Assembly (NCBI GenBank): GCA_902580225.1
Contig: CACHJU010000016.1
Span: 1 to 49,095 of the forward strand
Source of the DNA: an uncultured Verrucomicrobiota bacterium
Lineage (GTDB): Bacteria > Verrucomicrobiota > Verrucomicrobiia > Opitutales > Seribacteraceae
DNA: 49,095 nt
Direction of reading: 5' to 3'
Of the stretch, positions 38,421 through 46,839 are shown piece by piece. The notes beneath the pieces were generated by a model that saw only the letters and a program-made list of their open reading frames with translations, did not search any database and was not told the origin of the DNA. Numbering within the stretch: position 1 is the stretch's first letter; the number at the start of each line of letters is the position of its first letter. A program made the position numbers and the translations under genes.

Positions 38421-38452
38421 AAAAAAACCCCGTCCGCAAGCACGAACGAGGC
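38421..38452 (-). terminator. Rho-independent terminator of the porin gene
   Basis: On the minus strand CCTCGTTCG-TGCTTG-CGGACGGGG forms a 9-bp stem (two G-T pairs) directly followed by seven T. It begins 22 bp after the stop of the beta-barrel gene. This is the best-formed terminator on the minus strand of the window. Confidence 0.88.
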
Positions 38453-38473
38453 TTATTAAAGTTACAATTATAA

Positions 38474-39532
38474 TTAAAAAGTTAAGAGAGCTTCCAAATA
38501 AAACTCGTCATAATCGCCAAAACTTACGCTGTCCATACTGGTAGTGCTGTACTCAAGATTAAAAAACAGATTCTGGGTAATGGTGAAAAGAAGTGCAAAA
38601 GTAAAACGATCTGCTTCATGATCTATACCACCACTTTCATAATCTTCATGAGAGTAACGTAAAGTAGCAGCAAGAAAATCGACAAATTGATAGTTGGCCA
38701 TGAACATCATACTCCAATAATCGTCCTTCATGATATCAAAGTTATCATATTCTAAGGCAAGAGTTAGGTCGCCAGGGTTGTAAGCCAAGAAAGTATTAAA
38801 CTGAGAAATGTTACTATTTTTAGAATCAACCTCTTCATGAGCGTATCCTAAGCGTGCCTCAAGTCCAGGTATAATCATAAGAGATGCCGCAATATCCAAT
38901 GCAATATTATCATTGTTAAAATCGTCATTCAACCAATATCCGTCATGTAAACCTACCGATAATCCAAACTTTCCGTTGTTGAAGTTTGCTCGAGCTCCAT
39001 CTTTGTAATTCCTTCGAGTTTTAACAGGTAAAGTTGGAGTAGAAGAAGCTTTGTCTCCAAGTAGGTAAGCATTGGTAACGGCAAACAAACCGGGTGCCTC
39101 GTCAGCTTCATAGCCTAATACGGTAAGTTGACGACCAAAAGAAAGATTGAAATCACGATTGAAAGCATATCTTCCGAACGCTTGTTCCAAAGAAATGTCA
39201 TCCTTATCCATGGCGACATGCAATTCAGCAGTTACTGGAGAAAAATCAAATAAAAAGTCTACATCAGCAGCTGTACTGAATTTTTCAGTCTGAGAGCCAG
39301 AATGTGTGGAATTATTATCAGCATCATCATATGAAAATATAAAATCAACATACCCACGCATAATCACTCGGTTTCCAAGGGCAATCCCAGCAGCACCGCT
39401 TGTGGTGTTAGCTCCTAAAGTAGTTCCTTGTGGAGCAGAAGCTTGTTGCATGGTCATCATACCAGGCATTTGCGCGGATAAAAAACCTCCTGCCAGAAGG
39501 AGCGGAATTAGGCTAAAGAATTTCAATTTCAT
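38474..39532 (-). CDS. Outer-membrane beta-barrel porin-like protein
   Basis: A 352-residue protein with a clear signal peptide (LIPLLLAGGFLSAQ, cleavage after about residue 20) and a Met-rich start of the mature chain (MPGMMTMQQ). The rest alternates short amphipathic strands rich in aromatic and acidic residues with turn sequences (for example GYVDFIFSYDDADNNS and FLAATLRYSHEDYESGG). It ends in a terminal phenylalanine, FYLEALLTF, as recognised by the Bam machinery. This resembles the putative beta-barrel porin families (OmpL-like type). The solute is unknown. A strong terminator follows it, and its isolation suggests monocistronic, possibly high-level expression. Confidence 0.75.
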   Translation of the reverse strand: MKLKFFSLIPLLLAGGFLSAQMPGMMTMQQASAPQGTTLGANTTSGAAGIALGNRVIMRGYVDFIFSYDDADNNSTHSGSQTEKFSTAADVDFLFDFSPVTAELHVAMDKDDISLEQAFGRYAFNRDFNLSFGRQLTVLGYEADEAPGLFAVTNAYLLGDKASSTPTLPVKTRRNYKDGARANFNNGKFGLSVGLHDGYWLNDDFNNDNIALDIAASLMIIPGLEARLGYAHEEVDSKNSNISQFNTFLAYNPGDLTLALEYDNFDIMKDDYWSMMFMANYQFVDFLAATLRYSHEDYESGGIDHEADRFTFALLFTITQNLFFNLEYSTTSMDSVSFGDYDEFYLEALLTF

Positions 39533-39642
39533 AATTTAGTTTGCTTGGGCAATTCCCAAAATCTTGGAAATACGCGGTTGGGTCAAGCCCGAATTCAACC
39601 AAATTATAATCTAAAATAAACTCTTTTTTTTAAGATTGAAGA

Positions 39643-40470
39643 TTAACGAGCGTTTAAATTTCCCTCTAATTCCTCCAGCCTTGATTTTAAATTATCAGAT
39701 AATTTTATTCTGTCTTCTAGACTATCTATCGGTCCATCAAAAAGAACTTGTCCGTTTGGGTCAGTGGCACGAAGGGATTTTTGCCCGTTTTTCTCGATCC
39801 ACTCCAAAGTGCCCTCCTCATCTGTAATCATAACCTGACTATGACTGCTTTGACTGGAAAAAGAATCAATGTTTATTTTAGGATGTAAGGGATCATCCAA
39901 TTGAGGATTAGATGGCGTTTTTCTTGAACTTCCATTATTAGGTATATAGTCGAAAAAAGGATTTGCTGAATACCGATCCATGAAGTCTCTTATGCCTTTA
40001 GGATTATTAAAAAAACCATCTGTTGAGAAGGGATCACGGTTTGAAAAACGATCACTTAATTGAGTATTTTGAGAACCAATTTTTTCAGGCAATTCAATTT
40101 CTCCTAATTTTAAAGTGATTTTTTGTTTTTTCCCTCGCCTTAGAAGAGTGAGAGTAACTTCTTCGATCGGTTTTTTTGAACGGACTAAATATTTAAGCTG
40201 TTCCTGATTGACCAAAATTTGATCATTCAGTTGCAAAAGGAGATCAAATTCCTGAACTCCAGATTGTTCGGCCGGGCTGTTTTTTTCCACCCTTTCCACA
40301 TTCAGGTAAAGGTTTTCAGGAAGGTTGAGTTGATGGCTCAGGTTAGGATTTACTTTTGTTGCGTAAATCCCCAAGTAAGCGATCGTGGTTTTATCAGATA
40401 CATTATCACCCGCGATAAGGGAAAAATTTAATACTGTGACAATGCTTGAAAGTAAAATAATAATATTCAT
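39643..40470 (-). CDS. Exported PDZ-domain protein without a protease domain
   Basis: A 275-residue protein with an N-terminal export signal (IIILLSSIVTVLNFSLIAG). A PDZ domain covers about 28-122: AYLGIYATKVNPNLS, VERVEKNSPAEQSGVQEFDLLLQLNDQIL and VTLTLLRRGKKQKITLKLG. The remaining ~150 residues are hydrophilic, with a predicted coiled C-terminus (LEDRIKLSDNLKSRLEELEG). No serine-protease or metalloprotease motif is present. It is 61 bp downstream of the putative anti-sigma gene, so it may be part of an envelope-stress module, perhaps as a sensor or adaptor. The role is inferred from position. Confidence 0.72.
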   Translation of the reverse strand: MNIIILLSSIVTVLNFSLIAGDNVSDKTTIAYLGIYATKVNPNLSHQLNLPENLYLNVERVEKNSPAEQSGVQEFDLLLQLNDQILVNQEQLKYLVRSKKPIEEVTLTLLRRGKKQKITLKLGEIELPEKIGSQNTQLSDRFSNRDPFSTDGFFNNPKGIRDFMDRYSANPFFDYIPNNGSSRKTPSNPQLDDPLHPKINIDSFSSQSSHSQVMITDEEGTLEWIEKNGQKSLRATDPNGQVLFDGPIDSLEDRIKLSDNLKSRLEELEGNLNAR

Positions 40471-40531
40471 TCTTGGCTTTTACGGGTGAATTAAAAGATT
40501 TGACAAAATGGAAGATCGGGATCTGGACACT

Positions 40532-41101
40532 TCAATATAATTCGAGATCAATCAAATATACTTCCTGTCTAGGGGTCGTAGTTAATATACGAGTGTCCGT
40601 GGCTGGGTGTGTCCATAAAGTTTCGTCTATAAAATGATAACGATATTGACGGGCGGGTAGACCGGTTGCCCGATCAACAATTCCTTCATCAGTTCGTCGA
40701 ATAAGCCGCTCGTAGGTGGACGGATCCAACCAGCCCTCCACTGGAACACCTGAAAAAACCTCAAGTTCTTCTGAAGTTACACCGTGCAAAGGACTCTCTA
40801 AATCTTCAACCATGTTTGATGGTTTTATTGAAGATCCAGAAAAATCATCACTCATAAAATTAGTCAAATATGGATAAATAATGTAAAATGAAAAGAGAAA
40901 AAGAGCGGCGACGCTCATGGGAAGAAAAAAGCGAAAAGAATAAGGAGCGGACTCAATCGGCGGGTTTGAAACTGGCAAATGTTTCATTGCAACCGAACCT
41001 GCTTCGCCCAATGCCTCTTCCACCCGCTCGGAAAATTCAGGGGATGGTTTGCGGGGAGTCAATCCAGACAGTTCTTTTTCAATCTCATCCAATTCTCTCA
41101 T
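40532..41101 (-). CDS. Putative membrane-anchored anti-sigma factor
   Basis: A 189-residue protein with a charged cytoplasmic N-terminus (MRELDEIEKELSGLTPRKPS), one membrane span (FRFFLPMSVAALFLFSFYII, about 57-76) and a periplasmic C-terminal half. No catalytic motif or zinc-binding anti-sigma (HxxxCxxC) signature is present. The 2-bp gap to the ECF sigma gene and the one-span topology make an anti-sigma role likely. The C-terminal region with ARQYRYHFIDETLWTH is not recognised. Sequence alone would not identify it; the call rests on context. Confidence 0.6.
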   Translation of the reverse strand: MRELDEIEKELSGLTPRKPSPEFSERVEEALGEAGSVAMKHLPVSNPPIESAPYSFRFFLPMSVAALFLFSFYIIYPYLTNFMSDDFSGSSIKPSNMVEDLESPLHGVTSEELEVFSGVPVEGWLDPSTYERLIRRTDEGIVDRATGLPARQYRYHFIDETLWTHPATDTRILTTTPRQEVYLIDLELY

Positions 41102-41103
41102 AA

Positions 41104-41622
41104 TTATTTAAGAAAAGGGCCGTCTTCAATTTCACGGGGAACCGAATCCCTCAGTTTTTGTAAAGCATAACGATAGCGTGAGGCCACCGTGTTTTGAGGA
41201 AGTTCAAGGGTGCGTGAAATTTCCTCAAAAGTCATTTCACCCCAAATCTTAAGTGTGAGCACTTCCCCCTGTTCTTTGGGCAATTTTTCGACTGAACGAA
41301 GAAGAGCCTGTACACGCTCACTTTTTTCTAAGCTACGGTCGAAAGAAGAAGACAAAGGCGAATCTAGACTGACCTTTTCCTCCCTAATTTTGCGACGATC
41401 CAAACTTCTTGCCCAATCGATAGCCAATCTGCGGATCGCTCGATAGACCAACCCGGGAGCAACTTCTCCGGTGTGCCCGTACAATCTCCAGATTCGGACG
41501 AACGCTTCCTGAAGCAAGTCTTCTGCATCATCGGGAAAACGGGACTGTTGACGGGCAAATAATAATAATTTACCACCATGTCTACCAAACCAGTCTTTCC
41601 ATATGGGTTCAGATAAATTCAT
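41104..41622 (-). CDS. ECF-type RNA polymerase sigma factor
   Basis: Alternative sigma factor of 172 residues. Region 2 spans about 25-75 with DDAEDLLQEAFVRIWRLY and the DNA-melting helix AIRRLAIDWARS. Region 4 spans about 115-165 with LPKEQGEVLTLKIWGEMTFEEISRTLELPQNTVASR, the helix-turn-helix that reads the -35 element. No extra domain is fused. It leads the sigma, putative anti-sigma, PDZ operon and is likely to activate it. The upstream 315-bp gap separates it from the divergent ebo genes. Confidence 0.92.
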   Translation of the reverse strand: MNLSEPIWKDWFGRHGGKLLLFARQQSRFPDDAEDLLQEAFVRIWRLYGHTGEVAPGLVYRAIRRLAIDWARSLDRRKIREEKVSLDSPLSSSFDRSLEKSERVQALLRSVEKLPKEQGEVLTLKIWGEMTFEEISRTLELPQNTVASRYRYALQKLRDSVPREIEDGPFLK

Positions 41623-41747
41623 CTTACAATAATCTAGCGATACAGGATATTTTCTTTGTCTAAATTTAATTCACTCATCTATATAAATTCAAACAAATTT
41701 GAAAAAAAAATAACTTTTTTTCCAAAAATTTAAAATTGGCATTCTAG

Positions 41748-41834
41748 ATGCAATCACTTCGCGTAAGGGCAAGGTTATTCGAAAGGATGACACAAAATAA
41801 TGTGCGACTCTGGGCTGGGTCGCACATTTTTTTT
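41748..41834 (+). ncRNA. Candidate structured RNA ending in a terminator
   Basis: The 315-bp gap between the sigma gene and eboE has no convincing protein gene, but its plus strand folds well. A 7-bp hairpin GTTATTC-GAAA-GGATGAC (41774-41791) carries a GNRA tetraloop and is flanked by GGGCAA and ACACAAAA. It is followed by an intrinsic terminator. The layout suggests a small RNA or a regulatory leader for eboE, about 100 bp downstream. A 40-codon frame overlaps it but runs through the terminator. The 5' end shown is nominal. Confidence 0.4.
41801..41834 (+). terminator. Intrinsic terminator upstream of eboE
   Basis: TGTGCGAC (41801-41808) pairs perfectly with GTCGCACA (41819-41826) around a 10-nt loop and is followed by eight T, then G and seven more T. 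No plus-strand gene precedes it, so it must end a short untranslated RNA or act as an attenuator. Flanking A and T runs mean it could work in both directions. Confidence 0.8.
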
Positions 41835-41937
41835 GTTTTTTTATCAAAAGCTAATTATTCAATTCGTTAGAACTGGACTTGTATTTAAAAAAGCCTTCAG
41901 GTAAAAATTATTCCTCTGCCTGTCTCTCTGAAACCAT

Positions 41938-43116
41938 ATGAAACTTCCAAAGAATATAGAATTGGCTTATTGTACAAATGTACATCGGGGCAGCACTTGG
42001 GAAGAAACTTTTCATGCTTTGGAAAAGTATGTACTCAAAGTAAAAAGCCTGGTATGCCCGAATCATTCCTTTGCAATTGGTCTTCGTCTTGGAGCAAAGG
42101 CGGCAAAATCACTTATCCAGACCCAAAATCTAACTGCTTTTCAAAAATGGCTTGAGATCAAAAACTGTTACATTTTTACAATCAATGGTTTCCCCTACGG
42201 AAATTTTCACGGTGAACGGGTAAAAGAACAGGTTTACCAGCCCGACTGGTCAGATCAGGACCGGCTCGATTACTCAATTTTACTTTTTGAAATCCTTGAA
42301 AATCTTCTCCAATTCGGGGATGAGGGAAGTGTCAGTACTTTACCAGCTTCTTTTAAGGAATTTCATCCGCCGGGAGAAATTCCAAAAGCCGCTTATAAAA
42401 ACCTCAGTAAATGTGCTCTTGAAATAGAAAGAATTGAAAAGGCAAAAGGACTTGATCTACATCTTGGTCTTGAACCGGAACCATTAGGTTCATTTGAAAC
42501 AACTTCAGAAACCCTGTGCTTTTTTGAACAACTTCATAAGGAAGCTAAGAACGATTACCTCCAAAATGTAATTGGAGTGAATTATGATTGCTGCCACTTG
42601 GCAGTTGAGTATGAAAAGGCAAAAGTAGGGCTCAACCTATTAAAAGAGTCAGGGATTCGTCTGAGTAAAATACATTTAAGCTCCGCACTTCGTGTAAAAC
42701 CGAATAAGGAAAACTTAACTTTCCTGCATTCCTTTGTCGAAAAAATCTATCTTCATCAGGTGGTGGTACGAACAGAAGGAAAGATTTTAAAGCGATATAA
42801 GGACCTGGACATTGCCCTAAAACAAGAGAGCGAGGAGTCAGGGAATAAAGGGGATGAATGGCGGATTCATTTTCACATTCCCCTTCATGCTTCCCCTGAA
42901 AAGCCATTGAGAGATACCAAAGATCATGTTCTCGAAACTCTGGATTGGTTGGCAGAAAATCCATCCGCCTGTCGACACTTGGAAATGGAAACCTACACCT
43001 GGGAGGTGTTGCCGAAGGACCTCCAGTCTGATCAGGTCGTGGATCAGGTGGCCAGGGAATATGATTGGACTCTAAAGGCCCTTAAAAATTGTGGGCTGGG
43101 AAGAGAAAATCATTGA
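41938..43116 (+). CDS. eboE: Ebo-cluster TIM-barrel protein EboE (sugar-isomerase-like)
   Basis: A 392-residue cytoplasmic protein resembling xylose-isomerase-type TIM barrels. It begins LAYCTNVHRGSTWEETFHAL, a start I associate with EboE proteins, and contains FTINGFPYGNFHG. Acidic metal-site-like motifs follow: HLGLEPEPLGSFETT and GVNYDCCHLAVEYEK, then late HFHIPLHASP and HLEMETYTWEVLP. The Glu, His and Asp residues could bind a divalent metal. In cyanobacteria the ebo genes are needed to move scytonemin precursors to the periplasm; the biochemical role of EboE is not known. It is the first gene of the four-gene cluster, 30 bp before eboC. The start lacks a ribosome-binding site. Confidence 0.85.
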   Translation: MKLPKNIELAYCTNVHRGSTWEETFHALEKYVLKVKSLVCPNHSFAIGLRLGAKAAKSLIQTQNLTAFQKWLEIKNCYIFTINGFPYGNFHGERVKEQVYQPDWSDQDRLDYSILLFEILENLLQFGDEGSVSTLPASFKEFHPPGEIPKAAYKNLSKCALEIERIEKAKGLDLHLGLEPEPLGSFETTSETLCFFEQLHKEAKNDYLQNVIGVNYDCCHLAVEYEKAKVGLNLLKESGIRLSKIHLSSALRVKPNKENLTFLHSFVEKIYLHQVVVRTEGKILKRYKDLDIALKQESEESGNKGDEWRIHFHIPLHASPEKPLRDTKDHVLETLDWLAENPSACRHLEMETYTWEVLPKDLQSDQVVDQVAREYDWTLKALKNCGLGRENH

Positions 43117-43146
43117 ACCCCCTGAGTTTTTTTAAATGAAAAGCAA

Positions 43147-44073
43147 ATGAATAAATTCTGGTTGAATGCCTTCATTTTGGCCCGCATTTCCAATTTACCT
43201 ACAGTTTGGACAAATGTATTAGCCGCCTGGGTAATCAATGCGACCGCAAGCCCGGTCTTGAAAATTATTCCCGAAGTTTCAGCTCTTGAGTATTTAGATA
43301 CAATTCTCCTTATTTACCTCATTTTCGGGGCAAGCCTGATATATGCCGGAGGTTGTACTTTAAATGATGCCTTCGATCAAAATTTTGACCGCGAGCATAA
43401 TCCTGGACGGCCATTACCGAGTAATTCAATTTCCATCCGCCAAGTGTGGATTCTTGGGATCTGTGAACTCAGTACGGGCATTGGATTGCTAATAATCGGT
43501 GCGGAATGTCAAAAAATATGGGTACTTATCTTGGCTGGGTTGGTAATTTTTTACGATTTCATTCATAAAAAATGGGCGGGTGGTATTTTAATTATGGGAT
43601 TGTGTCGTTTTTTCCTGTGGATCTCGGCAGCAAGTACAGGAGGGATTTCTCACCTAGCTCCTCAAACCTGGCTGTGGGGTATAGTTCTTACCGGATATAT
43701 AATCGGAATAAGCCTGTTTGCCCGAGGTGAATCTAAAAAAGATAAGTCTCCCTCACAGTATTCTATTTTACTTTTATTTGGCACCCCTCTTTTGGCTCTT
43801 GCCGGTCTGATCTACTGGAACAACCTTGATCCGGTCCGTATTTTTTTAATTAATCTTGTGGGTCTTCTGGCCGCGTGGATTACTTTTAAGGCTGTAATCA
43901 TGATGCGGGGATCCCAAAAGGGAGCTATTGGCAAAGGGATTTCAAGCTTACTGGCAGGAATTTGTGCTCTCGATGCGATTGCCCTTTCTTTCTATGCACC
44001 AGTACTGATTGCCCCCACCCTCTGCTGCTTATCAATTGCAATTCTTCTTCAAAAGAAGTTTGCGGCGACATAA
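43147..44073 (+). CDS. eboC: UbiA-like prenyltransferase EboC
   Basis: Polytopic membrane protein of the UbiA prenyltransferase superfamily, 308 residues with about eight hydrophobic segments. The first Asp-rich motif is NDAFDQNFDREHNPGRPLPS; the second region contains VIFYDFIHKKWAGG. These bind the prenyl diphosphate through magnesium in characterised relatives, so activity is plausible. Its position between an EboE and an EboD homologue identifies it as EboC rather than a quinone-pathway UbiA. The acceptor molecule is unknown. It is followed by eboD after 21 bp. Confidence 0.87.
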   Translation: MNKFWLNAFILARISNLPTVWTNVLAAWVINATASPVLKIIPEVSALEYLDTILLIYLIFGASLIYAGGCTLNDAFDQNFDREHNPGRPLPSNSISIRQVWILGICELSTGIGLLIIGAECQKIWVLILAGLVIFYDFIHKKWAGGILIMGLCRFFLWISAASTGGISHLAPQTWLWGIVLTGYIIGISLFARGESKKDKSPSQYSILLLFGTPLLALAGLIYWNNLDPVRIFLINLVGLLAAWITFKAVIMMRGSQKGAIGKGISSLLAGICALDAIALSFYAPVLIAPTLCCLSIAILLQKKFAAT

Positions 44074-44094
44074 ATGAATTAATAGATTATTATT

Positions 44095-45282
44095 ATGTCT
44101 TCTTCTTACTCCTACATACGCAAAAACATTCGTCTGGATTGTTCTCACAAGGTATTTTTCACCCGCGATTCGTTTTCAACTAAAAATGATACATTAGCTG
44201 AAATCCTCCAACCACACCGCGAAAGTAGAAGAACCAAGGCCTTGGTTTTTGTGGATGAAGGTATCGTAGATGGTAACCCAAATCTTTTGGAAGAAATTTC
44301 ACGGTATTTCCGGGCAAGAGAAGATAATTTACAACTCGTTTGTCCTCCCCAATTCGTAAAAGGTGGAGAACAAGCCAAAAATGACTGGTCCTTAGTTGAA
44401 CACATTTGGACTCTCTTAAATAAACACGCCATGTGCCGGCATTCCTATGTGATTATAATTGGAGGGGGTGCCGCCCTGGACTTAGTTGGATTTGCCGCTT
44501 CCACTGCTCATCGTGGAATTCGCCTTGTCCGCTTCCCAACCACTACTTTAAGTCAGGGTGACGGGGGCGTAGGGGTTAAAAATGGTGTGAATTATTTTGG
44601 AAAGAAAAATTGGGTGGGTACTTTTACAGTGCCTGATGCGGTGGTAAATGATTTTTCTTTTTTACACGGTTTGCCCAAGGTTCAAAAGCGAGCAGGTTAT
44701 GTTGAGGCTATAAAAGTTGCCTTAATCCGAGATCGGTCTTTTTTTGAATTTATTGAAGAAAATGCCGGGCAATTATCTTCTTTTCATAACAAGACACTGG
44801 AACAGGTAATAAGAAAAAGTGCTGCTTTACACCTTGATCATATTGCCAGTTCGGGAGATCCCTTTGAAAAAGGATCAGCCCGTCCTCTCGATTTTGGTCA
44901 CTGGGTCGCTCATAAGCTCGAGCAATTATCGTCATTCAAAATTTGTCATGGCGACGCAGTTGCCATTGGATTAGCGGTTGATCTGACCTACGCCTCAAAA
45001 GTGGGTCTGGTCAAACTCAAGACTACTCAAAGGATATTAGCCCTTTTGAATAAACTTGGCTTCCCCTTGTATAGCAATCTTTTGCACGAGTTGACCCAAG
45101 ACGGAAAACAGGTCATTCTTGAGGGTTTGGAGGAATTTCGCGAACATTTGGGTGGGGAGTTGACCATTACTTTAATCCAGGGAATTGGTGAGGGGATCGA
45201 AGTTCATGCCATGGACCGCAAGGCCATACTCCACTCGGTCGATGATTTACAAAATCTACATCCTTCCCTCAACCACTCTTAA
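44095..45282 (+). CDS. eboD: 3-dehydroquinate-synthase-like protein EboD
   Basis: A 395-residue member of the sugar-phosphate cyclase superfamily. The NAD loop is IIIGGGAALDLVGFAAS, followed by RFPTTTLSQGDGGVGVKNGVN. True dehydroquinate synthases read DSSVGGKTGVN here, so the active-site loop has changed while the Lys is kept. The zinc ligands appear intact: E in YVEAIKVAL, H in DFGHWVAHKLE and H in CHGDAVAIGL. A cyclase reaction on a related sugar phosphate is likely, not the shikimate step. It follows eboC and is almost joined to the EboF-like gene (ATG 3 bp after its stop). Confidence 0.87.
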   Translation: MSSSYSYIRKNIRLDCSHKVFFTRDSFSTKNDTLAEILQPHRESRRTKALVFVDEGIVDGNPNLLEEISRYFRAREDNLQLVCPPQFVKGGEQAKNDWSLVEHIWTLLNKHAMCRHSYVIIIGGGAALDLVGFAASTAHRGIRLVRFPTTTLSQGDGGVGVKNGVNYFGKKNWVGTFTVPDAVVNDFSFLHGLPKVQKRAGYVEAIKVALIRDRSFFEFIEENAGQLSSFHNKTLEQVIRKSAALHLDHIASSGDPFEKGSARPLDFGHWVAHKLEQLSSFKICHGDAVAIGLAVDLTYASKVGLVKLKTTQRILALLNKLGFPLYSNLLHELTQDGKQVILEGLEEFREHLGGELTITLIQGIGEGIEVHAMDRKAILHSVDDLQNLHPSLNHS

Positions 45283-45285
45283 TGC

Positions 45286-46725
45286 ATGACACATGGTTAT
45301 GCCGAACCAAGTGATTCTCCTGAGGATGGCTCTCCTGATCAAGAATGGTCCCGTGTTGCTGTCCTTAATATTGTTGGATTGTGTGGTCGGCATCTTGGAG
45401 AGCATACCCCTTATCTAACCGCCTTTGCTAATCGCTCAGGAGGTGGGTATCAGATTATTGATCCGGTTCTTCCAGCACTTACCTGCTCCGCACAATCAAC
45501 CTACCTGACAGGGAAATTCCCTGAAGCCCACGGCGTGGTCGGAAATGGTTGGTATGATCGTGAGTTAAATGAGCACCACTTTTGGAAACAGTCTAACCGT
45601 CTCGTACAAAGTAGAAAAATTTGGGAAATTCTGAGAGAGAAAAAAACAAATTTCTCATGTGCCAATCTTTTTTGGTGGTTCAATATGCATTCTTCGGTTG
45701 ATTTCTCGATAACTCCACGCCCGCTTTACCGGGCGGACGGCTTTAAAACTTTTGATGTTCACACCCAGCCAATGAATTTACGTGAAAATGTGAAAGCAGA
45801 CTTGGGTAACTTTCCATTCCATGGATTTTGGGGACCAAGGGCAGGATTTGCCTCATCCAAATGGATTGCTGAATCTGCAAAGTGGACAGAGGAAAAATAT
45901 TCCCCGGATTTATCTTTAGTCTACCTGCCTCACCTTGATTATGATCTTCAACGCATTGGGCCCAATCATCCCAAAATCCACAAAGCCCTGAATGAAATTG
46001 ATCAAATCGCCGGAGACCTAATTTCATTTTATGAAAAAAAAGGGATTCGCTTGGCGATTCTTTCGGAATACGGCATTACTGAAGTTCAAAAAGTGATCTA
46101 TCCCAATCGAATATTTCGGAAGAAAGGATGGCTAAGCATAAAGGATGAACTAGGATTGGAATACCTCGATTGTGGAGGTTCACAAGCCTTCGCAATAACC
46201 GATCATCAAATAGCTCATATTTATTTACAGAATGGATCGCCCCAGTTCCGAAAAGAAGTTCGTAACTGCCTTGAAAATATGGAGGGTGTGGAAAAAATTT
46301 TTGAAGGAGATTCAAGAAAAGAAATTGGACTCCAACATCGAAGGGCTGGAGATTTTGTAATCTTTTCAAAAGAAGATTCATGGTTCGCTTATTACCATTG
46401 GCTCGACGATTCACTTGCTCCTGACTTTGCCCGATGTGTTGATGTTCACCGAAAATACGGCTATGATCCGACAGAACTTTTTGTGGATCCAGAAATTCTT
46501 TTCCCAAGCTTAAAAGTTGTAAAAAAAATGATCGGTAAAAAGTTGGGCTTTCGTACGAATATGGATCTTATTCCTCTTGATCCTAGCTTGGTTAAAGGAA
46601 GTCACGGTACCCGTCCATCTGACATTTTGGACTACCCGGTTATCATGGGACATAATACGAATTCATCGGAAACCCTGCTTCCTGCAAATGAAGTCATGGA
46701 TCGTTTGTTAAAACTCTTCCACTAA
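45286..46725 (+). CDS. EboF-like alkaline-phosphatase-superfamily protein
   Basis: A 479-residue protein with the alkaline phosphatase / nucleotide pyrophosphatase fold. The nucleophile region is LPALTCSAQSTYLTGKFPEA, with a Thr as expected. The metal-site motifs are altered: the first reads LNIVGLCGRHLG where an Asp is usual, and the usual SDHGM is replaced by LSEYGIT. The motif YLPHLDYDLQRIGPNHP keeps an Asp and His, and a GSHGTRPSD motif lies near the C-terminus. No signal peptide is seen, so it acts in the cytoplasm. Its place directly behind eboD fits the last gene of extended ebo clusters (EboF). Hydrolase activity should not be assumed. Confidence 0.75.
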   Translation: MTHGYAEPSDSPEDGSPDQEWSRVAVLNIVGLCGRHLGEHTPYLTAFANRSGGGYQIIDPVLPALTCSAQSTYLTGKFPEAHGVVGNGWYDRELNEHHFWKQSNRLVQSRKIWEILREKKTNFSCANLFWWFNMHSSVDFSITPRPLYRADGFKTFDVHTQPMNLRENVKADLGNFPFHGFWGPRAGFASSKWIAESAKWTEEKYSPDLSLVYLPHLDYDLQRIGPNHPKIHKALNEIDQIAGDLISFYEKKGIRLAILSEYGITEVQKVIYPNRIFRKKGWLSIKDELGLEYLDCGGSQAFAITDHQIAHIYLQNGSPQFRKEVRNCLENMEGVEKIFEGDSRKEIGLQHRRAGDFVIFSKEDSWFAYYHWLDDSLAPDFARCVDVHRKYGYDPTELFVDPEILFPSLKVVKKMIGKKLGFRTNMDLIPLDPSLVKGSHGTRPSDILDYPVIMGHNTNSSETLLPANEVMDRLLKLFH

Positions 46726-46783
46726 CTTTATCTTTACCTACTTCGCTTATTTTGTTTAAAAAGCATGATTTTATCATTGCTTC

Positions 46784-46839
46784 TATATAGGAAGAATTCA
46801 AAAAATATCTACTTATATATTTTTCCTATTTATATAGGA
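46784..46839. repeat. Short direct repeats in the eboF-like / moxR gap
   Basis: TATATAGGA occurs at 46784-46792 and 46831-46839 in an AT-rich gap of about 140 bp. The first copy also pairs with a TTCCTA between them. This region should hold a promoter for the moxR genes, and the repeats may be regulatory or chance. Confidence 0.25.

Noticed and set aside
41748-41834. Full c-di-GMP-I (GEMM) riboswitch.
   Set aside because: Only the GAAA-capped arm and nearby GGGCAA / ACACAAA resemble it. The second helical domain and tetraloop receptor are not visible.
41748-41870. 40-codon plus-strand frame before eboE (MQSLRVRARL...).
   Set aside because: It runs straight through a strong intrinsic terminator and its T tract encodes a run of Phe; an untranslated RNA explains the region better.
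44095-45282. Housekeeping 3-dehydroquinate synthase (aroB).
   Set aside because: The DSSVGGKTGVN loop is changed to DGGVGVKNGVN and the gene sits between eboC and an EboF-like gene, so EboD is the better call.
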